From: JAYWAM01 sp043782425
GTDB taxonomy: Bacteria; Pseudomonadota; Gammaproteobacteria; Burkholderiales; Usitatibacteraceae
Length of the DNA: 17,325 bases
Direction of reading: 5' to 3'
NCBI GenBank assembly: GCA_043782425.1
Contig: JAYWAM010000098.1
Location: 1 to 17,325, forward strand
In this document: positions 1 to 6,690 of the stretch, piece after piece
How positions within the stretch are numbered: the stretch's first letter is position 1
Layout: every line of letters begins with the position of its first letter
Made by a program: the position numbers and the translations under genes
The notes under the pieces: model-generated
The model's database searches: none
The model's input: only the letters and a program-made list of their open reading frames with translations
What the model was told of the DNA's origin: nothing

Positions 1-1
1 G

Positions 2-64
2 AAGGATTTTATCGAGAAATTTTCGCAAGGCGGTGCGCTGGCAGCCCTCAAATACAGGGGCTGA
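2..64 (+). CDS. C-terminal tail of an upstream gene (partial, unidentified)
   Basis: Frame 2 is open from the window edge and ends in TGA at 62-64, giving a 20-residue tail (KDFIEKF... ...ALKYRG). The codons fit a real gene end and it stops 17 nt before cysM. The piece is too short to name. It could be in the same transcription unit as cysM, although a possible cysM promoter overlaps its end. Confidence 0.45.
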   Translation, partial: KDFIEKFSQGGALAALKYRG

Positions 65-66
65 TT

Positions 67-75
67 TGCTACACT
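67..75 (+). promoter_or_regulatory. Possible extended -10 promoter for cysM
   Basis: TGCTACACT matches the extended -10 form TGnTAnnnT. Its expected start point, about 7 nt downstream, falls on or next to the cysM ATG at 82, so a message from it would be leaderless or nearly so. No convincing -35 box is seen at the usual distance. A similar TGCTAnnnT box precedes the exonuclease gene and nadE in this window. Confidence 0.35.
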
Positions 76-81
76 GGCGGC

Positions 82-969
82 ATGTTCCCCACTATCGAAC
101 AATTCATCGGCAATACGCCACTGGTGCGCCTGCAGCGTATTCCCGGTAACACCAGCAATGTCATCCTTGGCAAGTTGGAGGGCAATAATCCCGCCGGATC
201 GGTGAAAGACCGCCCCGCAATGTCGATGATTGCGCGCGCGGAGGCGCGCGGTGACATCAAACCCGGCGATACCCTGATCGAGGCCACCAGCGGCAACACC
301 GGCATTGCACTGGCGATGGCCGCCGCCATCAAGGGTTACAAGATGGTGCTGGTGATGCCAGAGCACTTATCCATCGAGCGCCGTCAGAGCATGGCGGCTT
401 ACGGTGCGCAAATCGTGCTCACGCCGCAAAAAGGCGGCATGGAGTTCGCGCGCGACCATGCAGAGGCCATCCAAAAAGAACGCGGCGGGCTGATCCTTGA
501 CCAATTCGCCAACCCCGATAATCCGCTCGCGCACTACCTCGGCACCGGCCCGGAAATCTGGCGCGATACGCAGGGAAAAATCACCCACTTCGTCGCCACC
601 ATGGGCACCACCGGCACCATCATGGGGGTGTCGCGTTTTCTGAAAGAGAAGAATCCCAAGATTCAGATTGTCGGCGTGCATCCGGCTGAAGGTTCAAGCG
701 TGCCGGGCATACGCAAATGGCCGGAAGCTTATCTGCCAAAAATTTTTGAGCGCGCGCGCGTTGATCGCGTTATCGAAGTAACGCAAGCGGCGAGTGAAGA
801 AATGACGCGCCGTCTGGCGCGCGAAGAGGGCATTTTCGCCGGCATTTCTTCTGGCGGCGGCTTGGTCGCCGCGTTGCAGGTCAGCGCCGAAGTCGAGAAC
901 GCGGTGATCGTGCATGTGGTATGTGATCGCGGCGACCGCTATCTGTCCACGGGAGTTTTTCCTGCTTAA
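82..969 (+). CDS. cysM: Cysteine synthase B (O-acetylserine sulfhydrylase B)
   Basis: PLP-dependent fold-type II enzyme of the cytoplasm that makes L-cysteine from O-acetylserine and sulfide; the CysM isozyme can also use thiosulfate. Seen: the Schiff-base lysine K42 in NPAGSVKDR, the substrate loop TSGNTG (69-74), the phosphate-binding glycine/threonine loop GTTGT, the late ISSGGG motif, and a C-terminus CDRGDRYLSTGVF typical of CysM rather than CysK. Its 295 residues are close to the family's usual 300 or so, so the gene is complete. The start at 82 leaves the conserved N-terminus IEQFIGNTPLVRL intact; the ribosome site is weak (GGCGG). The next gene is separated by a long inverted repeat, so cysM is probably its own unit or the last of an upstream one. 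Confidence 0.95.
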   Translation: MFPTIEQFIGNTPLVRLQRIPGNTSNVILGKLEGNNPAGSVKDRPAMSMIARAEARGDIKPGDTLIEATSGNTGIALAMAAAIKGYKMVLVMPEHLSIERRQSMAAYGAQIVLTPQKGGMEFARDHAEAIQKERGGLILDQFANPDNPLAHYLGTGPEIWRDTQGKITHFVATMGTTGTIMGVSRFLKEKNPKIQIVGVHPAEGSSVPGIRKWPEAYLPKIFERARVDRVIEVTQAASEEMTRRLAREEGIFAGISSGGGLVAALQVSAEVENAVIVHVVCDRGDRYLSTGVFPA

Positions 970-1020
970 CAAAATGTACTTATTCAATTCCCTAAGCCGG
1001 ACGAGCAGGAACCAAAAACT

Positions 1021-1104
1021 ATTCTCGCGCCAAGACGCAAAGGCGCAAAGAAGATCAACCCAAATTTTGTTTTTCTTCGCGTCTTTGCGTCTTGGCGCGA
1101 AAAT
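1021..1104. repeat. Long imperfect inverted repeat between cysM and ydbH
   Basis: Two 27-nt arms (1025-1051 and 1074-1100) pair at 25 of 27 positions around a 22-nt loop; the first 18 nt (TCGCGCCAAGACGCAAAG) are perfect, and partial pairing goes on to 1021/1104. Each arm holds the tandem-like CGCAAAG motif. Units of this look are scattered between genes in many bacteria. It may act as a terminator-like or mRNA-stabilising hairpin; there is no long T tract. A longer frame of the next gene runs through it but is not believed to be coding here. Confidence 0.75.
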
Positions 1105-1144
1105 TCTTCTCACAAATTGCGAAGATTTAACTGATAAGAGACTA

Positions 1145-3148
1145 ATGCGCATTGCTATCGCAGGGATGCTGACGCTGTGCCTGTTGCTCGTGGCGCACAA
1201 CGCCAGCGCCATCGGGCGCATTCAGATCAGCGCTGATTCTGTCGCAGGAAACGGCTGGCAAGTCACTCGCCCATCTGTGGCGCTGCAACTTGGCGTGCAG
1301 CCGGGTATGGAAATCAAGGCTGCCTCCGCTGCGTTCGGCGCTGCTAAAATCGCGCAGGTCGTTGTCAATTGTTCATCGCTGGTCGTGGCTTCGGGAAAAA
1401 TAGAATGCAAAAAAGGCGTTGCTTCAATCGAGGGCAAAGCGCTGCCTTTTACGTTTTCCCATGATCTGAAACGTGCGGCTTTCACTGTGCTGTCGGTCGC
1501 CGATTCCGGCGAACGCTGGGCGCTAAGCGGTGTCGCGGCGCAAACATGGAGCGTGCAACTCGACGCGCAGCAAGGCCAGTTGCAGCGCTTTGCCGGCTGG
1601 ATTCCTGCGGAGCAGCCGCGTCCCAGTGGCGGAACTATCGACGCGGCAATGCGCGCAGCAGGCAGCGGCGCAACGCTAACTAATTTTCAAGCTGACGCCA
1701 AACTGAGCAATGTCGCCTTCAGCGACACCGCAGGATTGAAGGCCGGCGAAAAATTGCAACTTTCCCTATCCGCTACAGGTAAACGCGCCGTACCCTTGCC
1801 GACAACGCCGCTTGAATGGACGCTCAGCGCCGATTACCTTTCCGGCGAAGTCTTCTGGCAGCCGCTGTATGTGGCCAAAGGCGGGCATCGCCTCAGCGCA
1901 CGCGGCAGCTTCGCCGCTGGCGTGGTGAATGTCGTCGAGGCGAACGCCATCCTGGCGGATATCGGCGCGGCATCAATCAACAGCGCCACCGTGACGCTGC
2001 CGTTCGAGCTTAAAGAAGGCGTAATCAAGAGCGGCAAGCTCAACGCCGGGCCGTTGTTTGACGTGCTGATTAAACCTTTTTTCGACAAATCCACCTTTGG
2101 CGAGGTGAGCGCACAGGGTAGTGTGAGCATGCAGGCGAGCTTGAAGGAAGGCGCCCTTGCCAGCGCGCAACTCGATGTGGCCGATGTCACGCTCACCGAT
2201 CCGCGCGGGCGCTATGCGATCGACAAGCTTAACGCGATGCTACCGTGGCAGCGCGGCGCCAGATTACAGGCCAAGGTGGCGTTCAATTCGGCCACGCTGT
2301 TGAACCTGCCCATCGGGCGCGTAGCGTTTCCCGTGATGGTCGATGAAAACAGTTTTCGCGCCAGCAACGTCGTCATTCCAGTTCTCGATGGGCGTCTTGA
2401 TGTGCGCGTGCTGGAAGGTGAAAAGCTCGGCGAAACCTGGACCTGGAAACTATCCGGCAAACTCAGTCCGATCTCTATGGCGGCGCTCACCAATGCGCTT
2501 AAGCTGCCGGTAATGAATGGCACGCTCACCGCTGACATTCCCGACATGGTCTATGCGCGCGAGATTCTCGCGGTCAATGGCGAGCTCGCTATCGGTGTTT
2601 TCGATGGCAGGGTAAGCGGGCGCAATATTGCTTTGCTTGAGCCACTGGGACGCGCGCCGCGCTTTCTCGGCGAGTTCGAAGCGCGCAACCTTGATCTTGG
2701 ATTAATTACCAGTACGTTCTCTTTCGGACGCATGGAAGGCAAAGTCGATCTCGATATCAACAAGCTCGAGCTCGCCAACTGGAAGCCGGTGAATTTTGAT
2801 GCACAATTGAAAAGCAGCCCCGGCAGCTACCAGAAAAAAATCAGCCAGCAGGCGGTGCAGAACATTTCCTCGCTGGGGGGCGGAGGCGCGGCAGCGGCCA
2901 TCCAGCGCAGCATGCTGGGGTTCTTCGAACAGTTTGGTTATGAGAAGCTCGGCCTCACCTGCAAGTTGCGCAATGGGATATGCGAAATGGGCGGCGTGGA
3001 GGATACGGCGCAAGGTTATGTGATCGTCAAGGGCGGCGGCATCCCTGCCATCACGGTCATGGGCTACAATCGCAACGTAAGCTGGGATACGCTGTTAAGT
3101 CGCGTGCAGAGCGCCATCAGCAGCAATGCCAAGCCGGTGATTCAGTAG
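1145..3148 (+). CDS. ydbH: YdbH-family AsmA-like intermembrane transport protein
   Basis: 667 residues with an N-terminal signal sequence or anchor (MRIAIAG then LTLCLLL, ending near HNASA), followed by long beta-rich repetitive sequence as in AsmA/TamB-like proteins. The C-terminal ~100 residues (about 566-667) carry the most recognisable block: ISQQAVQNISSLGGGG, FFEQFGYEKLGL, a Cys pair (LTCKLRNGIC) and YVIVKGGGIP. In E. coli YdbH is one of three AsmA-like proteins (with TamB and YhdP) that carry phospholipids between inner and outer membrane. The E. coli protein is near 880 residues, so this one is shorter, probably at the N-terminal side. The frame is open back to 914, but that region overlaps cysM and the inverted repeat; ATG 1145 begins the signal peptide and is preferred. 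Heads an operon with a lipoprotein and a YdbL-like gene, matching ydbH-ynbE-ydbL. Confidence 0.8.
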   Translation: MRIAIAGMLTLCLLLVAHNASAIGRIQISADSVAGNGWQVTRPSVALQLGVQPGMEIKAASAAFGAAKIAQVVVNCSSLVVASGKIECKKGVASIEGKALPFTFSHDLKRAAFTVLSVADSGERWALSGVAAQTWSVQLDAQQGQLQRFAGWIPAEQPRPSGGTIDAAMRAAGSGATLTNFQADAKLSNVAFSDTAGLKAGEKLQLSLSATGKRAVPLPTTPLEWTLSADYLSGEVFWQPLYVAKGGHRLSARGSFAAGVVNVVEANAILADIGAASINSATVTLPFELKEGVIKSGKLNAGPLFDVLIKPFFDKSTFGEVSAQGSVSMQASLKEGALASAQLDVADVTLTDPRGRYAIDKLNAMLPWQRGARLQAKVAFNSATLLNLPIGRVAFPVMVDENSFRASNVVIPVLDGRLDVRVLEGEKLGETWTWKLSGKLSPISMAALTNALKLPVMNGTLTADIPDMVYAREILAVNGELAIGVFDGRVSGRNIALLEPLGRAPRFLGEFEARNLDLGLITSTFSFGRMEGKVDLDINKLELANWKPVNFDAQLKSSPGSYQKKISQQAVQNISSLGGGGAAAAIQRSMLGFFEQFGYEKLGLTCKLRNGICEMGGVEDTAQGYVIVKGGGIPAITVMGYNRNVSWDTLLSRVQSAISSNAKPVIQ

Positions 3149-3218
3149 GCAGCGAACGCATGAACTTTTCCGCCGCTTGCACTGCCTTAGAATGGTAATC
3201 AAAATGGAGAGCGCCAAA

Positions 3219-3419
3219 ATGAAATCAGGATCAACAGCATTGGCGATGGTTGCGGGGGCGGCTATCGTCTCGGCCTGCGTCACCATCAACGTTTATTTTC
3301 CCGCCGCCGCAGCCGAAAAAGCCGCAGACAAAATCATCGATGAGGTATGGCAATTGCAGAAGCAGGGCGCCTCACCATCGCTTACCGCACCCAACCCCAG
3401 CCCCACCACACCGAAGTAG
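3219..3419 (+). CDS. Small lipoprotein in the YnbE position
   Basis: 66 residues. A short hydrophobic leader ends in the lipobox IVSAC with the acceptor Cys at 20, followed by VTINVYFPAAAAEKAADKIIDEVW and a Pro/Ser-rich tail. The start at 3219 is chosen because GGAG at 3206-3209 sits at the right distance; an ATG at 3204 in the same frame is possible. It lies between the ydbH and ydbL homologues, exactly where E. coli has ynbE, an outer-membrane lipoprotein that partners YdbH to bridge the periplasm. Similarity to E. coli YnbE is limited to the TINV-like stretch after the Cys, so the equivalence rests mainly on gene order. Confidence 0.75.
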   Translation: MKSGSTALAMVAGAAIVSACVTINVYFPAAAAEKAADKIIDEVWQLQKQGASPSLTAPNPSPTTPK

Positions 3420-3430
3420 GAGCAACACAC

Positions 3431-3874
3431 ATGACGCGCATTTTTCCGCTACCCCGCTATTTTCTCCTGGCAATTATTTTCACTATCGCAGCGCTTGGCT
3501 TGCAACGCCACGCGCTGGCGCAAGCCAATCTTGAAATCAATACCCCTGCCATCGCAGCTCTGCAAAAAAGCATGCAAGATCGCCACGCCACGCTGTCCGG
3601 TCACTACGCCAGCGGCGCTGTGGGTCTCACGCGCGACGGCATGGTGGCAGTGAAGGACGCCAGCGCGGTGCCATTGCCGCAACGCGCCGCAGTGAATGCG
3701 GCAGTGGCCGACGAAAACAAGGATCGCGCCGCACTCTACCGCGAAATCGCACGCGCCAATAATCATCCCGAATGGGAAGGCGAGATCAAAAGCACCTTCG
3801 GTCAACGCTGGATTTCACGCGCCAGCGCCGGATGGTTTTACCAGGATGCGCAAGGCCAGTGGGTGAAAAAGTAA
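3431..3874 (+). CDS. ydbL: YdbL-family (DUF1318) periplasmic protein
   Basis: 147 residues. A signal peptide (hydrophobic stretch about 11-25, likely cut after HALA near 30) is followed by a helical domain of the YdbL type: 'ALQKSMQDRHATL' early, 'NKDRAALYREIARANNH' in the middle, and the signature end GWFYQDAQGQWVKK that parallels the E. coli YdbL C-terminus. ATG 3431 has AGGAG at 3418-3422; a frame open from 3347 overlaps the lipoprotein gene and has no signal peptide at its start. In E. coli YdbL modulates the YdbH-YnbE bridge. The gene lies 11 nt after the lipoprotein gene and is probably the operon end, since palindromic repeats follow. Confidence 0.8.
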   Translation: MTRIFPLPRYFLLAIIFTIAALGLQRHALAQANLEINTPAIAALQKSMQDRHATLSGHYASGAVGLTRDGMVAVKDASAVPLPQRAAVNAAVADENKDRAALYREIARANNHPEWEGEIKSTFGQRWISRASAGWFYQDAQGQWVKK

Positions 3875-3883
3875 GCGTTCAGC

Positions 3884-3990
3884 GTAGGGTGGGCACTAGT
3901 GCCCACGCTGTGAGCTTTTGTAGGGTGGGTTAGGAGCGCAGCGACGTAACCCACCAGCGGCGGCTGGGAAATGATGGTGGGTGACGTAGC
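3884..3990. repeat. Cluster of GTAGGGTGGG palindromic repeats
   Basis: Contains a perfect 18-bp palindrome GTGGGCACTAGTGCCCAC (3889-3906) introduced by GTAGG; a second unit GTAGGGTGGGTTAG (3920-3933) closed by CGTAACCCACC (3945-3955), with GGTGGGTTA / TAACCCACC arms; and a partial third copy GGTGGGTGACGTAGCC (about 3976-3991). Such units are common between genes of Proteobacteria as REP-like dispersed repeats. They sit between two genes whose 3' ends converge (ydbL and pilZ), so they may also serve as a two-way transcription stop. Confidence 0.75.
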
Positions 3991-4007
3991 CTATGCCGCC
4001 AACACGA

Positions 4008-4433
4008 TCACGGCTGTTTCGTGGCGTGATGAGGAAACTGCGATGCGTGCATGTTGATCCATTCTTTGGCGGCTTCTTCGAAGCCGAGTTCGCGCCCTTC
4101 GCTCAGCTTGACTTCCGCGCGGTAGTGTTCGATATGGCACACCTGCTCAACCATGCGCGCGCGAAAAGCGTCTTCGGCATTGAGAAATTCCACCCCGAGT
4201 TCGAAAGCGCCGTTGCTTGCCTTGCACCATACCACCCGCGCCTGGGTCTTGAACACCGGGCTGACGAATGGAATTTCTACGTTCACGATAGAGCCGGGCT
4301 GCGATTCCGAGCGCGAATTAAAAGTCAAGCCGCCCAGGCTCAGGTTACGTGCCCGTGCATGGGTGCGCGTGCGATGGTCTGACTGACTCACCTGGATCGG
4401 AATTTCCGCCGGGTGGCGGATGAAAAGTCTCAT
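4008..4433 (-). CDS. PilZ-domain protein (predicted c-di-GMP receptor)
   Basis: 141 residues, almost entirely one PilZ domain. The c-di-GMP binding signature is complete: RxxxR at the N-terminus (R2-LFI-R6) and NxSxxG as NLSLGG about 30 residues later, then alternating beta strands (PGSIVNVEIPF, TQARVVWC, FELGVEFL). The start at 4433 is chosen because it opens directly on the RxxxR motif; the frame is open further upstream but overlaps the divergent exonuclease gene in antisense. The C-terminus has an EEAAKEWIN helix. Single-domain PilZ proteins commonly act on motility, secretion or exopolysaccharide machines; the partner cannot be told from the neighbours. Confidence 0.88.
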   Translation of the reverse strand: MRLFIRHPAEIPIQVSQSDHRTRTHARARNLSLGGLTFNSRSESQPGSIVNVEIPFVSPVFKTQARVVWCKASNGAFELGVEFLNAEDAFRARMVEQVCHIEHYRAEVKLSEGRELGFEEAAKEWINMHASQFPHHATKQP

Positions 4434-4565
4434 GTTTCTACCTTGCACTTGAAGAGGATAAGAGTAAAAGTCAATTACTCTACTCCTCCTCAGCGTATGT
4501 TCGCTAGTAGCGCGCATGCACGCGCGCGACGCCGCAAAGGCGTTGTTCGACGTGAAGAAAATTTG

Positions 4566-4574
4566 TGCTAGGCT
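4566..4574 (+). promoter_or_regulatory. Possible extended -10 promoter for the exonuclease gene
   Basis: TGCTAGGCT fits TGnTAnnnT, 25 nt before the ATG at 4599 in the 165-bp divergent region shared with pilZ. Weak -35 candidates exist around 4543-4551 (TTGTTC or TTCGAC). No binding site for a known regulator was recognised in the divergent region, which also holds an alternating purine-pyrimidine run CGCGCATGCACGCGCGCG (4511-4528). Confidence 0.35.
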
Positions 4575-4598
4575 GGGCGCCAAAGCAAGCTCAAACAG

Positions 4599-5378
4599 AT
4601 GACCCCCATTCTTACTTTCGATATCGAGACCATTCCCGACATTGCCGGATTGCGCAAGGTTTACGGACTGGATGGCCAGGCCAGCGATGCCGCAGTCGCC
4701 GAAATGGCTTTTCAACGCCGCCGTCAAGCCACCGGCAGTGATTTTCTCCAGCATCACTTGCATCGCGTGCTGGTGATTTCGTGCGCGTTGCGTACCGATG
4801 AGGGCATGCGCATCTGGTCGGTCGGCAATGCCGAAGACGCGGAAGCGAGCATCATCCAGCGCTTTTTTGATGGCATCGAGCGCTATACGCCGCAACTGGT
4901 GTCGTGGAACGGCGGAGGGTTTGATCTACCGGTGCTGCATTATCGCGGACTGATACACGGTATCCGCGCTGCGCGCTACTGGGATCAAGGCGAAGACGAC
5001 CGCGATTTCAAGTGGAACAATTACATCAGCCGCTATCACGCGCGCCATACCGATCTGATGGACCTGCTGGCGATGTATCAGCCGCGCGCCAACGCGCCGC
5101 TCGACGACATGGCCAAACTGTGCGGCTTCCCCGGCAAGCTCGGCATGGATGGCAGCCAGGTGTGGGATGCGTATCAACGCGGCGCGCTGGGCGAAATACG
5201 TAATTACTGCGAGACCGACGTGGCGAACACTTACCTGGTCTTTTTACGCTTCCAGTTGATGCGCGGCCTGTTGACGCAAGCGCACTATGATGCCGAGATC
5301 AAAGTGCTGCGTGATTTTTTGGAGGCGCAAACAGCGCCGCACTGGAAAGAATTTGCGACAGCGTGGGAGAAAAGTTGA
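4599..5378 (+). CDS. Predicted 3'-5' exonuclease, PolB-like DEDDy family
   Basis: 259 residues of the DNA polymerase B-like exonuclease family (Pfam PF10108 type). Seen: Exo I FDIETIPD with metal ligands D8 and E10; Exo II SWNGGGFDLPVL with N104 and D109; an intermediate HTDLMDLL (150-157); and Exo III YCETDVANTYL with Y203 and D207, the YxxxD arrangement of DEDDy nucleases. It is therefore expected to remove 3' nucleotides with two metal ions; whether the substrate in the cell is DNA or RNA is not known for this stand-alone family. Length is normal. The start has only a weak ribosome site but lies directly before the conserved ILTFDIET strand. It is followed after 2 nt by the unknown 387-residue gene, a likely translational pair. 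Confidence 0.88.
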   Translation: MTPILTFDIETIPDIAGLRKVYGLDGQASDAAVAEMAFQRRRQATGSDFLQHHLHRVLVISCALRTDEGMRIWSVGNAEDAEASIIQRFFDGIERYTPQLVSWNGGGFDLPVLHYRGLIHGIRAARYWDQGEDDRDFKWNNYISRYHARHTDLMDLLAMYQPRANAPLDDMAKLCGFPGKLGMDGSQVWDAYQRGALGEIRNYCETDVANTYLVFLRFQLMRGLLTQAHYDAEIKVLRDFLEAQTAPHWKEFATAWEKS

Positions 5379-5380
5379 AC

Positions 5381-6544
5381 ATGCAATCCGGCCCTAGAGA
5401 GATCGTCACCCCGTTTCGTCCCATTCCGCTCGATGTGCCTGATGGTATGAAGCCCAACGAATTCTTCAACAGCACCGAGAATCTCAACGATCTGTCGCAC
5501 AACAACGGCCTGCTGCAAAATCCTGAAGGGCTGCTGCTCTACCGCAAGGCGCTGGGCCACAGCAACGAGTTCGACGCCTCGATCATCTATAACACCTCGC
5601 AGAGCATCCTCGACCCGCTCGGCCGCCCGGTGCGCCGCACCCAGGTGCCTGAGCCGGTGAAGAACGTGTGGAACCGCATGAACCAGATCATTTTCGACTA
5701 CATGCTGGAGTGTTACCCCGACCCGGACGAAACCCTGGTGCTGACGGGCGAAGCGAGCCTGGATGCAACCTGGCCGCTCACCTCGCCCGGCGTGCCGAGC
5801 ATTCGCATGCTGCACAATCATTTCATCGTGTTCAACAAAGCCGCGCTGCGCGCTGCGCCGCTCGCCGACGCCAACAACCCCAACCTCACCGATGGCGGGC
5901 AGAACTCGTTGTTTCAAGCGCATATGCGCGACGTGTATCGCGACTTCTTCGACGAGCTCGATCTGCAAATACTTCGGCCCTGCCAGGACGGCAGTTGCAA
6001 AATCGCCCTCACCGGCTACCCGCAAGGCTTGCCCAGTTGGGAAGTGCACGGCGGCGCTGAAGCTTTGAGGCAAATACGCTTCTGGAAAGAATACGACACC
6101 ATCCTCAAGGGCTTCATCGACTTTTACCGCACCTTTTTCACCCAGGTCTCGACGCGCAACGCCGCGCTGCCGCGCGACATCTACTTTCCCGAGTTGGTAG
6201 AAAACAAACTGCAATTCAACAACGATTTTTTATTGACAGCGAAGATGGTGCGCGAGCGTTGCATCAAAGACGCCAAATACGCCAACGCCATTCGCTGGCA
6301 GCCCGCCTTCAAGCAACTCATCTACCGCAACGACAAAGGCAAACTCATTGTCACCATCAGCCAGAACTCCATCGGCAACGCCATCACCGAGGTGCTCGGC
6401 GTAGTGGTCAAGCGCACCCCCGACGCCGAAGCCTACGCGCGCCTTGAGCCCGCGCTGATTGAGAAATTGTTGGCGGTGCGGCGGCGCTTGGTCGAAGCCG
6501 ATCTGGGTGAGGGGATTGCTACGCCGCATTGGGGGGCGGAGTAA
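5381..6544 (+). CDS. Conserved-looking protein of unknown function
   Basis: 387 residues, soluble, with no signal peptide or membrane segment. I do not recognise the family. The sequence looks like a genuine enzyme: Trp- and His-bearing motifs such as IRMLHNHFIVFN (H145, H147), PSWEVHGGAEAL, FWKEYDTILKGFIDFYRTFF, and a tail VTISQNSIGNAITEVLGVVVKR. The HxH followed by hydrophobic residues recalls HIT/GalT-type catalytic strands only superficially. ATG 5381 is chosen over an in-frame GTG at 5363 inside the exonuclease gene; GGGAG at 5365-5369 is a possible ribosome site. It begins 2 nt after the exonuclease stop, so the two are probably co-translated and may share a pathway. Confidence 0.7.
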   Translation: MQSGPREIVTPFRPIPLDVPDGMKPNEFFNSTENLNDLSHNNGLLQNPEGLLLYRKALGHSNEFDASIIYNTSQSILDPLGRPVRRTQVPEPVKNVWNRMNQIIFDYMLECYPDPDETLVLTGEASLDATWPLTSPGVPSIRMLHNHFIVFNKAALRAAPLADANNPNLTDGGQNSLFQAHMRDVYRDFFDELDLQILRPCQDGSCKIALTGYPQGLPSWEVHGGAEALRQIRFWKEYDTILKGFIDFYRTFFTQVSTRNAALPRDIYFPELVENKLQFNNDFLLTAKMVRERCIKDAKYANAIRWQPAFKQLIYRNDKGKLIVTISQNSIGNAITEVLGVVVKRTPDAEAYARLEPALIEKLLAVRRRLVEADLGEGIATPHWGAE

Positions 6545-6619
6545 TAGTTCGTCTTGCATATATCAAGCTGCCGTTACGTGAAAATGGGATTGTCGTTATT
6601 CAGTTCAAGGAGAAATGAG

Positions 6620-6670
6620 ATGAAGCACTTGTGCCTGATTTGTGAAAAAATGCCGACATTTTTTTTGTGA
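6620..6670 (+). CDS. 16-codon mini-ORF upstream of a lipoprotein gene
   Basis: A 16-residue frame (MKHLCLICEKMPTFFL) has an excellent ribosome site, AAGGAGA at 6607-6613, 6 nt before its ATG, and ends 20 nt before the lipoprotein start. It includes a CLIC motif and ends in a Phe/Leu run coded by a T8 tract. The strong Shine-Dalgarno is the only evidence that it is translated. It could be a leader peptide, the remnant of a longer gene, or chance. Confidence 0.35.
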   Translation: MKHLCLICEKMPTFFL

Positions 6671-6690
6671 TTTTTTATAGAGGAGCACCA

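Noticed and set aside
914..1144. Upstream extension of the YdbH frame
   Set aside because: It overlaps the cysM end and the 27-bp inverted repeat; the signal peptide begins at ATG 1145.
4434..4895. Upstream extension of the PilZ frame on the minus strand
   Set aside because: It is antisense to the exonuclease gene, and the PilZ RxxxR motif sits right at ATG 4433.
5285..6214. 309-codon open frame on the minus strand
   Set aside because: It is a shadow of the 387-residue gene on the plus strand, with low-complexity Val/Ala/His composition and no motifs.
5381..6544. HIT or GalT-type nucleotidyltransferase from the HxH motif
   Set aside because: Only two histidines in a hydrophobic setting match; the full HxHxH pattern and other family motifs are not seen.
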